Source: an uncultured Clostridia bacterium
Lineage (GTDB): Bacteria; Bacillota; Clostridia; TANB77; CAG-508
Assembly (NCBI GenBank): GCA_934154515.1
Contig: CAKPGD010000007.1
Coordinates: 1 to 36,365 of the forward strand
Direction: 5' to 3'
DNA: 36,365 bases
Of this stretch, positions 23,536 through 32,043 are shown piece by piece. The first letter of the stretch is position 1, and every line of letters starts with the position of its first letter. The notes beneath the pieces are model-generated. The model saw only the letters and a program-made list of their open reading frames with translations. It was not told the origin of the DNA and made no database searches. Made by a program: the position numbers and the translations under genes.

Positions 23536-23892
23536 TGGTGGAGGTGAGGAGAGTCGAACTCCTGTCCAATATCTTTTCCACACCAATATCTACGAGTGTA
23601 GTTTGTTATTAAATTTCCTTTATAATACCATTAGCAAACAAACGATATTATAAAGTAGCTATAAAAATACCCACAATTTCCATAGCAAGAAATTGCTTTG
23701 TTTCCTACTAAGTCGTCGCCCTATCCAAAGAAGTAGGCTCTAAGGTAGAACGTCGCCGCAACTAGGCAGCGTATGCTAATTCTCTATTATCAGCGTTTAT
23801 ATTTAAATTTCGCTTTTTTATAGTGGCCGAAGCGACCATCCACTACTCGCAATTGAAGTTTCTAAAACACTGTCGAAACCAATTACACCCCC
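23536..23892 (-). ncRNA. ssrA: tmRNA (ssrA)
   Basis: Transfer-messenger RNA, which rescues stalled ribosomes and tags the unfinished protein. On the minus strand the RNA begins GGGGGTGTAATTGGTTTCGA at 23892 and ends with the T-arm GAGTTCGACTCTC and an encoded CCA at 23536, so it is 357 nt and one-piece. The tag frame can be read as GCT GAT AAT AGA GAA TTA GCA TAC GCT GCC TAG (within 23763-23797), giving ADNRELAYAA, ten codons as in E. coli. It ends in AYAA instead of the common ALAA. The upstream promoter is near perfect. Confidence 0.95.
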
Positions 23893-23902
23893 ATATGTTT
23901 AT

Positions 23903-23931
23903 ATTATACAATAAAAGAATAATTATTTCAA
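23903..23931 (-). promoter_or_regulatory. SigmaA promoter of ssrA
   Basis: On the minus strand TTGAAA (23931-23926), 17-base spacer, TATAAT (23908-23903), ten bases before the tmRNA 5' end. Confidence 0.85.
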
Positions 23932-23990
23932 TAATTTTAAGTTAACATATTGCAAAATGTAAAAAACTGTTATATAATACATTTGCTATG

Positions 23991-24057
23991 TTACAACAAT
24001 GTTAACGTATTACAATAATATTAAACGTATATTACAATTCTATTAACATTATTGACA
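23991..24057 (+). promoter_or_regulatory. Array of TTACAA/TTAACA hexamers upstream of rsmD (candidate OmpR/PhoB-type operator)
   Basis: TTACAA 23991, TTAACG 24002, TTACAA 24010, TTAAAC 24021, TTACAA 24032, TTAACA 24043 and then the -35 TTGACA at 24052. Successive spacings are 11, 8, 11, 11, 11 and 9 bases. Gram-positive PhoP boxes are direct TTHACA repeats with about 5 bases between them, the same geometry. Confidence 0.45.
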
Positions 24058-24079
24058 TATATTCTAAAAAGTATAAAAT
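24052..24079 (+). promoter_or_regulatory. SigmaA promoter of rsmD
   Basis: TTGACA (24052-24057), 16-base spacer, TAAAAT (24074-24079). Confidence 0.75.
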
Positions 24080-24104
24080 AGAAGTGAATTAAGAAAGGGT
24101 TATT

Positions 24105-24659
24105 ATGAGAGTTATAAGCGGAATAGCTAGAGGTACTAAGTTAAATTCAATAGATAGTTTATTAACAAGACCTACTCTAGACCGTGTAAAAGAACCTTTA
24201 TTCAGTATAATTCAAACAAGTCTTCAAGATTCAAATGTACTAGATTTATTTGCAGGTAGTGGAGCTTTAGGAATAGAAGCATTAAGCAGAGGTGCAGAAA
24301 AATGTACATTTTGTGATAAATCTTATGACTCTATAAAAATGCTAAAGCAAAATCTACAAAAAACAAAATTGGAAGATAAAGCAAAGATATATGTAGAAGA
24401 TTATAAAAAATGTTTAAAAGCATTGAAAGAAGATAAATTCGATATAATATTTATTGACCCACCATATAAATTAGATATAGCAGTAAATTCTATAAAGTTA
24501 ATTTTAGAATATGGGTTATTCGCAGAAGAAGGAATAATTATATTAGAAACAGATGAAGAAGAAAGAGATTTAAAAGAATTAGAAGATATAAATTTAGAAG
24601 CATATAATGTAAGAAAATATGGAAGAGTAAGCTTAATTTTCTTACGTGAAAGGGGTTAA
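24105..24659 (+). CDS. rsmD: 16S rRNA (guanine966-N2)-methyltransferase RsmD
   Basis: SAM-dependent methylation of G966 in 16S rRNA during small-subunit assembly. The 184-residue protein has MRVISGIARGTKLNS at the start (family typical), TRPTLDRVKEPLF (substrate loop), the SAM motif VLDLFAGSGALGIEALSRGA (45-64) and the N-methyltransferase tetrad DPPY (118-121) after FDIIFI. AGAAAGGG precedes ATG 24105. In many Firmicutes coaD follows; here a coiled-coil gene follows after 7 bases, so coaD has moved or been lost from this place. Confidence 0.95.
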   Translation: MRVISGIARGTKLNSIDSLLTRPTLDRVKEPLFSIIQTSLQDSNVLDLFAGSGALGIEALSRGAEKCTFCDKSYDSIKMLKQNLQKTKLEDKAKIYVEDYKKCLKALKEDKFDIIFIDPPYKLDIAVNSIKLILEYGLFAEEGIIILETDEEERDLKELEDINLEAYNVRKYGRVSLIFLRERG

Positions 24660-24666
24660 AAATACC

Positions 24667-25104
24667 ATGGAAATATTCACATTATTAGAAACAATTGAGG
24701 AAATGCTAGAAAATGCTAAATCAATACCATTTTCAAACAAAGGCATTGTAGATAAAGAAGAAATGTTAGAAGTAATTAAAGAAATAAGATTAAAACTTCC
24801 AGAAGAGTTAAAACAAGCAAAATGGGTAAAAGAAGAAAGACAACGTATACTTGTAGAAGCTCAAAAAGAAGCAGATGATATTGTAAAAGAAGCAGAAAAC
24901 AGAATTATTTCTATGATAGATGAACATGAAATAACAAGAAAAGCTTATGAACAAAAAGCAGAAATAATAGAAACTGCAAATGAAATGTCAAGAGAAATTT
25001 CTAAAGGAACAAAAGACTATGCAGATGGAATATTACAAAACATAGAAACTGCACTTGAGCAAGCTTTAGAAACAATAAAAAATAATAGAAGTGAATTAAA
25101 ATAA
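24667..25104 (+). CDS. Coiled-coil protein resembling ATP synthase b/V-ATPase H subunits
   Basis: A 145-residue, highly charged helical protein without membrane segment. Residues 1-60 have FTLLETIEEMLENAKSIPFS and VDKEEMLEVIKEIRLKLPEE; 60-140 are a continuous coil with ILVEAQKEADDIVKEAENRI, an Ala/Glu heptad pattern like that of F-type b subunits and DivIVA-related proteins. Proteins of this type often follow rsmD/coaD in clostridia and are annotated as ATPase-like; the role is unknown. ATG 24667 follows AAAGGGG by ten bases, overlapping the end of rsmD, so the two are co-transcribed. Confidence 0.65.
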   Translation: MEIFTLLETIEEMLENAKSIPFSNKGIVDKEEMLEVIKEIRLKLPEELKQAKWVKEERQRILVEAQKEADDIVKEAENRIISMIDEHEITRKAYEQKAEIIETANEMSREISKGTKDYADGILQNIETALEQALETIKNNRSELK

Positions 25105-25106
25105 TA

Positions 25107-25147
25107 TAAAAAGTTGAGGAATAATGAAATACCTCAGCTTTTTGTGT
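25107..25147 (+). terminator. Terminator after the coiled-coil gene
   Basis: AAAAGTTGAGG pairs with CCTCAGCTTTT (one G-U), ending in TTTTT. Confidence 0.8.
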
Positions 25148-25195
25148 TTTATAAAATAATGTAAAAATTTGTATATGTTTTTATTGTGAAAACTA

Positions 25196-25224
25196 TTGCA
25201 AATTATTTGTTTTATTGTTATGAT
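25196..25224 (+). promoter_or_regulatory. Promoter of the ftsEX operon
   Basis: TTGCAA (25196-25201), 17-base spacer, TATGAT (25219-25224), 50 bases before ftsE. Confidence 0.65.
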
Positions 25225-25273
25225 ATTGATGTAAATGTATAATTAGAAAATAAAATGTCGAGGTGCATATAAA

Positions 25274-25960
25274 ATGATAGAATTTAGAAATGTAAGTAAA
25301 ACTTATGATACAGGTACAGAAGCTGTTCATAATGCTAATTTTAAGATAGAAAAGGGAGAATTTGCATTTTTAGTAGGTTCTTCTGGTTCAGGAAAATCTA
25401 CATTAATAAAAATGATACTAAAAGAAGAAAATCCTACATCAGGGAATATTATAATAAATGGAAAAGACACAACATATTTAAAACCAAAAAGAGTACCATA
25501 CTTAAGAAGAAGTATGGGAGTTGTATTTCAAGATTTCAGACTATTACCAGATAAAACAGTATACGAAAATGTAGCATTTGCAATGTATATAGTAAAAGCT
25601 ACACCAAAACATATAAGAAGACAAGTACCAATGGTATTGTCACTAGTTGGATTAAGTGGAAAAGCAAAAATGTATCCAAATGAACTATCAGGAGGAGAGC
25701 AACAAAGAGTTGCACTTGCAAGAGCACTTGTAAACAATCCATCTATGCTTATAGCAGACGAGCCAACTGGAAACCTAGATCCAGATACAGCTTGGGATAT
25801 AATGACTCTTTTAAATGACATTAATATGAGAGGAACAACAGTAGTTATAGCAACACACGCAAAAGACATAGTAGATAGAATGAAAAAGAGAGTTATACAA
25901 ATAAGCGATGGAAACATTGTAAGAGATGATAAAAAAGGTGGTTATGATAGTGAGATATAA
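25274..25960 (+). CDS. ftsE: Cell division ATP-binding protein FtsE
   Basis: The ATPase of the FtsEX complex, which does not transport but switches cell-wall hydrolases on from inside the cell. The 228 residues show Walker A GSSGSGKST (35-43), Q-loop VVFQDFRLL (83-91), signature LSGGEQQR (138-145), Walker B MLIADEP (158-164) and the H-loop VIATHAKD. FQDFRLLPDKTVYENVAF is the stretch that separates FtsE from other MacB-like ATPases. GAGGTGC precedes ATG 25274. It overlaps ftsX, as in most bacteria. Confidence 0.96.
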   Translation: MIEFRNVSKTYDTGTEAVHNANFKIEKGEFAFLVGSSGSGKSTLIKMILKEENPTSGNIIINGKDTTYLKPKRVPYLRRSMGVVFQDFRLLPDKTVYENVAFAMYIVKATPKHIRRQVPMVLSLVGLSGKAKMYPNELSGGEQQRVALARALVNNPSMLIADEPTGNLDPDTAWDIMTLLNDINMRGTTVVIATHAKDIVDRMKKRVIQISDGNIVRDDKKGGYDSEI

Positions 25961-26852
25961 TATAGTAGGATATTTATTAAGTGAAGGATTTCACAATGTA
26001 TTAAAAAATAAAAAATCAACAGGTGCCTCATTAATGATAATGTGTGCTACAATGCTTATATTCGGATTATTCTTTTTAATTGGAGAAAACGTAAACCATG
26101 CTATGAAAGAACTAGAATCAGAACAAGGAATGCGTGTATTTATGACAAAAGAAGCAACAGCAGATGATACACAAAAACTTCAAGAAGAAATAAATAATTT
26201 AGATGATGTAGCAAAAGTGGTATTTGTTTCAAAAGAAGAAGGTTTAAACTCTGTAATACAACAATGGGGAGAAAAAAATTCAAAAGTACTAGAAGGATAC
26301 AAAGAAGATAACCCTCTTACAGATTCTTTTGTAGTAACACTAACTAATCTAGAAAGAGCAGAAGATGTAAAAGCACAAATAGAAAGCTTAGATAATGTAA
26401 AAAATGTTGAATTAAGAAGTTCTACAATACAAGCATTATTAAATGTAGCTAAAGGTGTAAATATTGTATCAATGGTAATATTAGTACTTTTAGTAGTTAT
26501 TTCAATATTTATTATAGCAAATACAATAAAACTTACAGTACATGCTAGAAGAAAAGAAATATCAATAATGAAATATGTAGGTGCAACAAATGGATTTATT
26601 AGATGGCCATTCATAGTAGAAGGTATTATAATAGGAGTTGTTGCAGCATTAATTTCAATACTATTATTAGGGCTTGCATATAACTTTGTAATGGGAAAGA
26701 TTGCAGCATCAGAAGTATTCGCAAATATGGGATTAAGTTTGTTAACATTCTCAGATATATTCGGATTAGTAATTACAGTTTACTTAGTTTTAGGAATAGG
26801 AATTGGTACTTTAGGAAGTGTTATTTCTATGAAAAAATATTTGGAGGTTTAA
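25944..26852 (+). CDS. ftsX: Cell division protein FtsX
   Basis: Membrane partner of FtsE. The 302-residue protein has four transmembrane helices: about 25-45, 175-200, 222-250 and 270-295. A large extracellular loop (about 45-170; VNHAMKELESEQGMRVFMTK to NVELRSSTIQALLNV) is the part that contacts hydrolases. The FtsX signature ISIMKYVGATNGFIRWPFIVEG is clear. The start overlaps ftsE by 17 bases at ATG 25944. GTG 25950 has better spacing (8) from AAAGGTGG and gives MRYNIVGYLL, so it is a serious alternative. Confidence 0.95.
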   Translation: MIVRYNIVGYLLSEGFHNVLKNKKSTGASLMIMCATMLIFGLFFLIGENVNHAMKELESEQGMRVFMTKEATADDTQKLQEEINNLDDVAKVVFVSKEEGLNSVIQQWGEKNSKVLEGYKEDNPLTDSFVVTLTNLERAEDVKAQIESLDNVKNVELRSSTIQALLNVAKGVNIVSMVILVLLVVISIFIIANTIKLTVHARRKEISIMKYVGATNGFIRWPFIVEGIIIGVVAALISILLLGLAYNFVMGKIAASEVFANMGLSLLTFSDIFGLVITVYLVLGIGIGTLGSVISMKKYLEV

Positions 26853-26854
26853 AA

Positions 26855-28042
26855 ATGAAAAGAAAAATAATATCCATTGTTTTAATATTAATAATGTTAC
26901 AAGCATATATATGTAGTGTTTTAGCAGTAACAACTTCAGATTTAAATGACCAAAAGGCAGACATAAACAAGCAAATAGACGATGCAAAAAATGAAAAAGC
27001 AGAACTTAAAGAAGATTTAGATGAAGAAATGAAAGCTATTTCAGCCTTAGATGCCGAAATAGATCAAATGCAAGGAGAAATAGATAAACTTTCAGCACAA
27101 ATTACAGAAATACAAAATTCAATTGCAGAAAAACAAAAATTAATAGAAGAAAAACAAAAAGATTACGATTCAAAAAAAGAATTATTAGATAAAAGAATTG
27201 TAACAATGTATGAAGTTGGAGGAACATCATTTTTAGATGTATTATTCAATTCAAATAGTATAGTAGATTTTATATCAAACTATTATACAATATCAGAATT
27301 ATTAAACTATGATAATGAATTATTAGAAACTATAGAATCAGAGAAAAAGGAAATAGAAGAAGCTAAAAATAGTTTAGAAACACAAAAAACTGAAGTAGAA
27401 AACTTAAAAAGTGAACAAGTATCAAAACAAAATTCAGTAAAAGCTAAAAAAGCTTCAAGAGAAGAAAAAGCAAGTTCATTAAATAGTGAACAAAAAGCAT
27501 TACAAGCAAAAATAGATGATTATAATGCTCAAGTAAAGGCAATAGATAATCAAATAGCTAAAATACTTGCAGAAGCAGAATCTAAAGTAAATGGTTCAGG
27601 ATTAAAATTTGATGGAAGTTTTATATGGCCATGTAACAATAAAATAGTAACATCAACAGTAAAAATAAGATGGGGAAGATGGCATAAAGGCTTAGACATA
27701 GGAGCAAGATATGAAAATGTATATGCTGCTGCTTCAGGATATGCGTATAATCTAGAAAACCCAGGAGGTTATGGACACTATGTAATGGTAGTTCATGGTG
27801 GTGGATTTGTAACACTTTATGGACACTTAAATGCATTTAAAGTATCAAATGGACAATATGTATCACAAGGACAAGTTATAGCACAATCTGGAAATAGTGG
27901 TTCAAGTCAAGGTGCACATTTACACTTTGAAATAAGAAAAGCAACATCAGTATCAAATTACTTTAGCAGTAGTTTCTTGAATCCATTAGATTATTTACCA
28001 GGTGGATATACATTTGCAGCAGGAGCAACAACACAAAGTTAA
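26855..28042 (+). CDS. Coiled-coil M23 peptidoglycan endopeptidase, first copy
   Basis: An exported murein hydrolase of the EnvC/CwlO/PcsB plan, 395 residues: signal peptide (1-25, cleavage near SVLAVTTS), long coiled coil (28-250) and a C-terminal LytM/M23 domain (about 262-380). Zn ligands are seen in HKGLDIG (His and Asp) and HLHFEIR, with VVHGGGFVTLYGHLNAF between. The hinge of the coil, RIVTMYEVGGTSFLDVLF plus FISNYYTI, is closely copied in the next gene. GGAGG lies just before the ATG at the end of ftsX, so it is in the ftsEX operon. FtsEX is known to activate such hydrolases; activation of this one is inferred from position. Confidence 0.92.
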   Translation: MKRKIISIVLILIMLQAYICSVLAVTTSDLNDQKADINKQIDDAKNEKAELKEDLDEEMKAISALDAEIDQMQGEIDKLSAQITEIQNSIAEKQKLIEEKQKDYDSKKELLDKRIVTMYEVGGTSFLDVLFNSNSIVDFISNYYTISELLNYDNELLETIESEKKEIEEAKNSLETQKTEVENLKSEQVSKQNSVKAKKASREEKASSLNSEQKALQAKIDDYNAQVKAIDNQIAKILAEAESKVNGSGLKFDGSFIWPCNNKIVTSTVKIRWGRWHKGLDIGARYENVYAAASGYAYNLENPGGYGHYVMVVHGGGFVTLYGHLNAFKVSNGQYVSQGQVIAQSGNSGSSQGAHLHFEIRKATSVSNYFSSSFLNPLDYLPGGYTFAAGATTQS

Positions 28043-28102
28043 AAAACTATATAAGAGATACTAGCAAATATAAAAATAAAAAATACAAAGGAGGATAAGG
28101 GT

Positions 28103-29311
28103 ATGAGAAAAAAGATAATGGCTATTATAATGGTAATCATTCTAGTTTCGTGCTCTTATTCTTTTTTTGCGATAAGAGCAGCAACATTAGGAGAACAACA
28201 ACAGGAAGTACAGCAAAGAAGAGATGAGGCTGAACAAAAATTAGAATATGTTCAAAACGAGTTATCTACTTCAGTTGTAAAAATACAAGAATTAGATGAT
28301 ACAATAAAACAAGCAGAAGCAGATTTATCTAGTCTAGAAACAGAACTTTCAGAATTACAAGTACAAATAGATGGAGCAACAGAAAATTTAAATAAAATAC
28401 AAGAAAAATATGATAAAAACGAAGAATTATTAAGACAAAGAATAGTAGTAATGTATGAAGTCGGAGAAACTACATATTTAGACATATTGCTAGGCTCTGC
28501 AAATATAATAGATTTCATATCAAACTATTATACAATACAAGAATTTCTAAATAGAGATATAGAACTTTTAGATGAAATAGAACAGCAAAAAAATGAAGCC
28601 GAAAAAATAAAATTAGAATTAGATGAAAAGAAAGCAAGTCTGAAAGTTAAGAAAGCAAAAAAAGAACAATTAGCAGTAATAACAGAAAATAATAAAACAC
28701 TAAAAGAGCAAACAATAGCAAATCTTTCACAAGAAGAAATAGATTTACAACAAAAAATAGAAGAATATAAAGAAGAAGAAGCAAGAATAGAAAATTTAAT
28801 ACGAATAGCAACAAATGGCTATGAATACACGGGAGATTATACAGGAGGAGTAATGGCATGGCCAATAGCTAAAAGTGGTACATATATAACTTCAGGGTAT
28901 GGAACAAGGCAACATCCAATTCAAGGAATAATAAAACAACATACTGGAATAGATATAGGAAATGCGGGATTTGGAGCACCAGTAATTGCAGCAACAGATG
29001 GCGTGGTAACAATGGCAGGTTGGTATGGAGGATATGGAAACTGTGTAATGATAAACCACGGAAACGGAATATCAACTTTATATGGACATGGTCAAACAAT
29101 ACTTACAGAAGTAGGAAAAGAAGTAAAAAAAGGTGATTTAATAATGGAAGTAGGGTCAACAGGGAATTCAACAGGACCACATCTTCACTTTGAAGTGAGA
29201 TTAAATGGTTCATGCACAAACCCGATGCCATACTTAACAGGAGAAACATCAAAAGAAAATAACACAGAAAACACAGTAAAAGAAAACAATAATGCAGAAA
29301 CACAAAATTAA
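28103..29311 (+). CDS. Coiled-coil M23 peptidoglycan endopeptidase, second copy
   Basis: A paralogue of the previous gene, 402 residues: signal peptide (1-27), coiled coil (30-235) and M23 domain (about 252-375) with SGYGTRQHPI, HTGIDIG and GPHLHFEVRLN metal-site motifs, and a polar Asn/Glu tail (385-402). The GYGTR-HPI element before the first Zn ligand is a standard M23 feature that the first copy lacks, so the two may cut differently or be held differently. The coil-hinge block RIVVMYEVGETTYLDILL is shared. GGAGG (28092-28096) precedes ATG 28103. Same operon, 60 bases after the first copy. Confidence 0.92.
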   Translation: MRKKIMAIIMVIILVSCSYSFFAIRAATLGEQQQEVQQRRDEAEQKLEYVQNELSTSVVKIQELDDTIKQAEADLSSLETELSELQVQIDGATENLNKIQEKYDKNEELLRQRIVVMYEVGETTYLDILLGSANIIDFISNYYTIQEFLNRDIELLDEIEQQKNEAEKIKLELDEKKASLKVKKAKKEQLAVITENNKTLKEQTIANLSQEEIDLQQKIEEYKEEEARIENLIRIATNGYEYTGDYTGGVMAWPIAKSGTYITSGYGTRQHPIQGIIKQHTGIDIGNAGFGAPVIAATDGVVTMAGWYGGYGNCVMINHGNGISTLYGHGQTILTEVGKEVKKGDLIMEVGSTGNSTGPHLHFEVRLNGSCTNPMPYLTGETSKENNTENTVKENNNAETQN

Positions 29312-29362
29312 TATACTTCTAAAATAAGATATAGAGAGTATAATACAATAGGAGGAAATAAA

Positions 29363-30568
29363 TTGAAAGAGGAAAAAGCACAAAAAATATATAAAGTAAT
29401 AATGTTAATAGCTATAACAGCTATAATAACTTTTATGATAACAACAATAGCTTTATATGGAACAATGGGTGGTTCAAATATAAAATATATATCAACAGAA
29501 ACATCTAGTATAGGTTCAAAAATTGCATATTACAAAAAATTCATAGAAGACCATTATATATATGAAATAGACGATAAGAAAATGTTAGAGTCAGCAATAA
29601 AAGGATATTTTGAAGGATTAGGAGACCAATATTCAGAATATATATCAAAAGATGAGATGCAAGAATATATGGCAGATACAACAGGAAAGTATGTTGGAAT
29701 AGGTGTATATATAGCAAATGATACAAAAAACAATCAAATAGTAATTCTATCACCAATGAAAGGGTCTCCAGCAGAAGAAGCTGGATTAAAAGCAGGCGAT
29801 ATTATAACAAAAGTAGACGGAGTAGAATATACAGGAAAACAATTATCAGAAGCTTCAGCTAAATTAAAAGCAGAAGAAGGAACAAAAGTAAAAGTAGGAA
29901 TACTAAGAAATGGAGAAAATTTAGAAGTAGAAGTAGAAAGAAGAACAATAAAAGTTAATCATATTGAATCTAAAGTGCTAAAAAATAATATAGGATATAT
30001 AGAAATTGCTTCTTTTGATGAAGGATGCTATGACGAATTTGTAGAAAATTATAACAAATTAAAAGGTCAAAATATAAAATCTCTAATATTAGATTTAAGA
30101 AATAATGGTGGAGGAATAGTGGACGAAGCAATAGATATGGCAGATATGTTTACAAATAAAGATGAAACATTGTTAATAACAACAGGCAAAAAAGGCGAAA
30201 AAGAAGAAATAACAAAAGCTAAAAAGGAAAAACAAATAGATATGCCAATAGTAATATTAACAAATGAAGGAACAGCAAGTGCTTCAGAAATACTAACAGC
30301 AGCAATAAAAGAAAATAATGAAGAAACAACAACTATAGTTGGAACAAAAACATATGGAAAAGGTGTAATACAAAGCATATTCACTCTAGTAGATGGAAGT
30401 GGAATAAAACTAACAACAAATGAATACTTAACACCAAAACGTAATAGCATAAATAAAATAGGAATAAATCCAGATTATGAAGTTAAATTACCAGAAGGAG
30501 AAAGTTCATATACAGTAGAAGATAAAGATGATTCACAATTACAAAAAGCAATAGAATTATTAAAATAG
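29363..30568 (+). CDS. S41 family carboxyl-terminal processing protease (CtpA/CtpB)
   Basis: An exported PDZ serine protease, 401 residues. A basic start and an export helix (10-32) are followed by an N-terminal helical part, a PDZ domain (about 105-190, with YVGIGVYIA and GSPAEEAGLKAGDII), and the S41 core: LILDLRNNGGG, then NEGTASASEI with catalytic Ser308 and YGKGVIQ with Lys333 (25 residues apart as in CtpB). The start is TTG 29363, with AGGAGG ending at 29355. B. subtilis also has ctpB next to ftsEX, where it serves sporulation signalling. Here it may process the hydrolases or take part in sporulation; undecided. Confidence 0.93.
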   Translation: MKEEKAQKIYKVIMLIAITAIITFMITTIALYGTMGGSNIKYISTETSSIGSKIAYYKKFIEDHYIYEIDDKKMLESAIKGYFEGLGDQYSEYISKDEMQEYMADTTGKYVGIGVYIANDTKNNQIVILSPMKGSPAEEAGLKAGDIITKVDGVEYTGKQLSEASAKLKAEEGTKVKVGILRNGENLEVEVERRTIKVNHIESKVLKNNIGYIEIASFDEGCYDEFVENYNKLKGQNIKSLILDLRNNGGGIVDEAIDMADMFTNKDETLLITTGKKGEKEEITKAKKEKQIDMPIVILTNEGTASASEILTAAIKENNEETTTIVGTKTYGKGVIQSIFTLVDGSGIKLTTNEYLTPKRNSINKIGINPDYEVKLPEGESSYTVEDKDDSQLQKAIELLK

Positions 30569-30806
30569 AACATATTAATATAAAATTAATAAAATAAAGT
30601 AATACAGCCAAAGTAATAAATCTAAAAATAATAAGAATAAAGAAAATAATAAGAACAAAAGCAATAAATATAAAGTGTAAATCGAAAATATAAAGTTAAA
30701 TTAATAAAGAAAAAATAAAAATAAACATTAAATAAAAATGTTACAAAATTGGAAAAATAAAGAAAATTCCTTATTGTAACATTTTTAATTTTTTTTAATA
30801 AAAGCA
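30569..30806 (+). terminator. AT-rich spacer with terminator hairpin before mreB
   Basis: The spacer is nearly pure A/T with no open frame of note. AAAAATGTTACAA (30734-30746) pairs perfectly with TTGTAACATTTTT (30774-30786), followed by a long T-run to 30797, ending the ftsEX-M23-ctp transcript. Confidence 0.85.
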
Positions 30807-30835
30807 TTGATATTTTTACAATCATGTAATATAAT
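30807..30835 (+). promoter_or_regulatory. SigmaA promoter of mreB
   Basis: TTGATA (30807-30812), 17-base spacer, TATAAT (30830-30835). Confidence 0.8.
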
Positions 30836-30897
30836 TGCAACAGAAATGTAATAAAAAAGAAACAATTGCATAAAATATTTTAAAAGGAGATTTGGCT

Positions 30898-31902
30898 ATG
30901 TTTAATTTTGGACAAGATATAGGAATAGATTTAGGAACAGCTACAGTAATTGCTTATGTAAAAGGAAAAGGAATTGTACTTAGAGAACCTTCAGTAGTTG
31001 CAGTAGACAATAATACAGGAAATGTTCTTGCCGTAGGAAAAGAAGCAAGAAGAATGTTAGGAAGAACACCAGGAAATATAGTAGCTACAAGACCATTAAG
31101 AGAAGGAGTAATCTCAAATTATACAGTAACTGAAAAAATGTTAAAATATTTTATAGGAAAAGTATCTGGAAAATCAATATTCTCACCAAGAATAATGATA
31201 TGTATACCATCACAAGTAACGGAAGTAGAAAAGAAAGCGGTTATAGATGCTGCATCACAAGCAGGAGCAAGAAGAGTATATTTAATAGAAGAACCAATAG
31301 CAGCTGCAATTGGAGCAGGAATAGATATATCAAAACCATGTGGAAATATGGTAGTAGACATAGGTGGTGGAACAACAGATATAGCAGTTATTTCACTAGG
31401 AGGAAGCGTTGTTAGTACATCTTTAAAAGTTGCAGGAGACAAGTTTGACGAATATGTTGTTAAGTATATAAAGAAAAAACACAACGTAATGATAGGAGAA
31501 AGAACAGCAGAAGATTTAAAAATAAATATAGGATGTGTATATCCAAAAATTCAAGATACAGAAATGGAAATAAGAGGAAGAGACTTAATAACAGGACTAC
31601 CAAAGACTATAACCATTCATTCAAGTGAAATGTTAGAAGCATTAATAGAACCAGCAATGATGATAGTAGATGCAGTACATTCAGTACTTGAAAAGACACC
31701 ACCAGAACTTGCAGCAGACATAAGTGATAGAGGAATATATATGACAGGTGGAGGATGCTTAGTAGATGGATTAGACAAACTATTACAAGAAAAAACAGGA
31801 ATAAATGTAATGATAGCAGAAGATGCAGTATCTTGTGTAGCTTTAGGAACAGGAAAAGCATTAGACAATTTAGATTCATTAGATGGAAAAGCAAAAAGAT
31901 AG
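30898..31902 (+). CDS. mreB: MreB/Mbl rod-shape actin homologue
   Basis: A membrane-associated actin-like ATPase that guides side-wall synthesis. 334 residues with all nucleotide-site blocks: DIGIDLGTATVIAYVKGKGI (phosphate 1), REPSVVAVD, IEEPIAAAIGAGID, VVDIGGGTTDIAVISLGG (phosphate 2) and YMTGGGCLVDGLDKLL (adenosine). FNFGQDIGIDLGT is the typical start. ATG 30898 has AAAGGAG eight bases upstream; the TTG at 30892 is rejected. It stands alone without mreC/mreD, more like mbl or a sporulation-linked copy than the classic mreBCD operon; the paralogue class cannot be settled by eye. Confidence 0.94.
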   Translation: MFNFGQDIGIDLGTATVIAYVKGKGIVLREPSVVAVDNNTGNVLAVGKEARRMLGRTPGNIVATRPLREGVISNYTVTEKMLKYFIGKVSGKSIFSPRIMICIPSQVTEVEKKAVIDAASQAGARRVYLIEEPIAAAIGAGIDISKPCGNMVVDIGGGTTDIAVISLGGSVVSTSLKVAGDKFDEYVVKYIKKKHNVMIGERTAEDLKINIGCVYPKIQDTEMEIRGRDLITGLPKTITIHSSEMLEALIEPAMMIVDAVHSVLEKTPPELAADISDRGIYMTGGGCLVDGLDKLLQEKTGINVMIAEDAVSCVALGTGKALDNLDSLDGKAKR

Positions 31903-31907
31903 AATAG

Positions 31908-31945
31908 AAACATCATATTTCAAAAAGAAGTATGGTGTTTTTTGG
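31908..31945 (+). terminator. Terminator after mreB
   Basis: ACATCATATTTC (31910-31921) pairs with GAAGTATGGTGT (31927-31938; two G-U pairs) around an AAAAA loop, then TTTTT. Confidence 0.85.
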
Positions 31946-31972
31946 ACTAATCAGTCAAAAGTCAAAAAAAAC

Positions 31973-32001
31973 TTGCAAATATTAAAATAAGATTATATAA
32001 T
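31973..32001 (+). promoter_or_regulatory. Promoter of the tetR-acyl-CoA synthetase operon
   Basis: TTGCAA (31973-31978), 17-base spacer, TATAAT (31996-32001). A short dyad GACT-AATC-AGTC lies upstream (31945-31956) and could be part of the TetR operator; that part is weak. Confidence 0.6.
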
Positions 32002-32043
32002 AATAAAAAATTATTAACAATATTATATAAAGAGGGAAAATAG

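Noticed and set aside
26180..26614. Minus-strand open frame of 144 codons
   Set aside because: Shadow of ftsX, with no ribosome site or recognisable domain.
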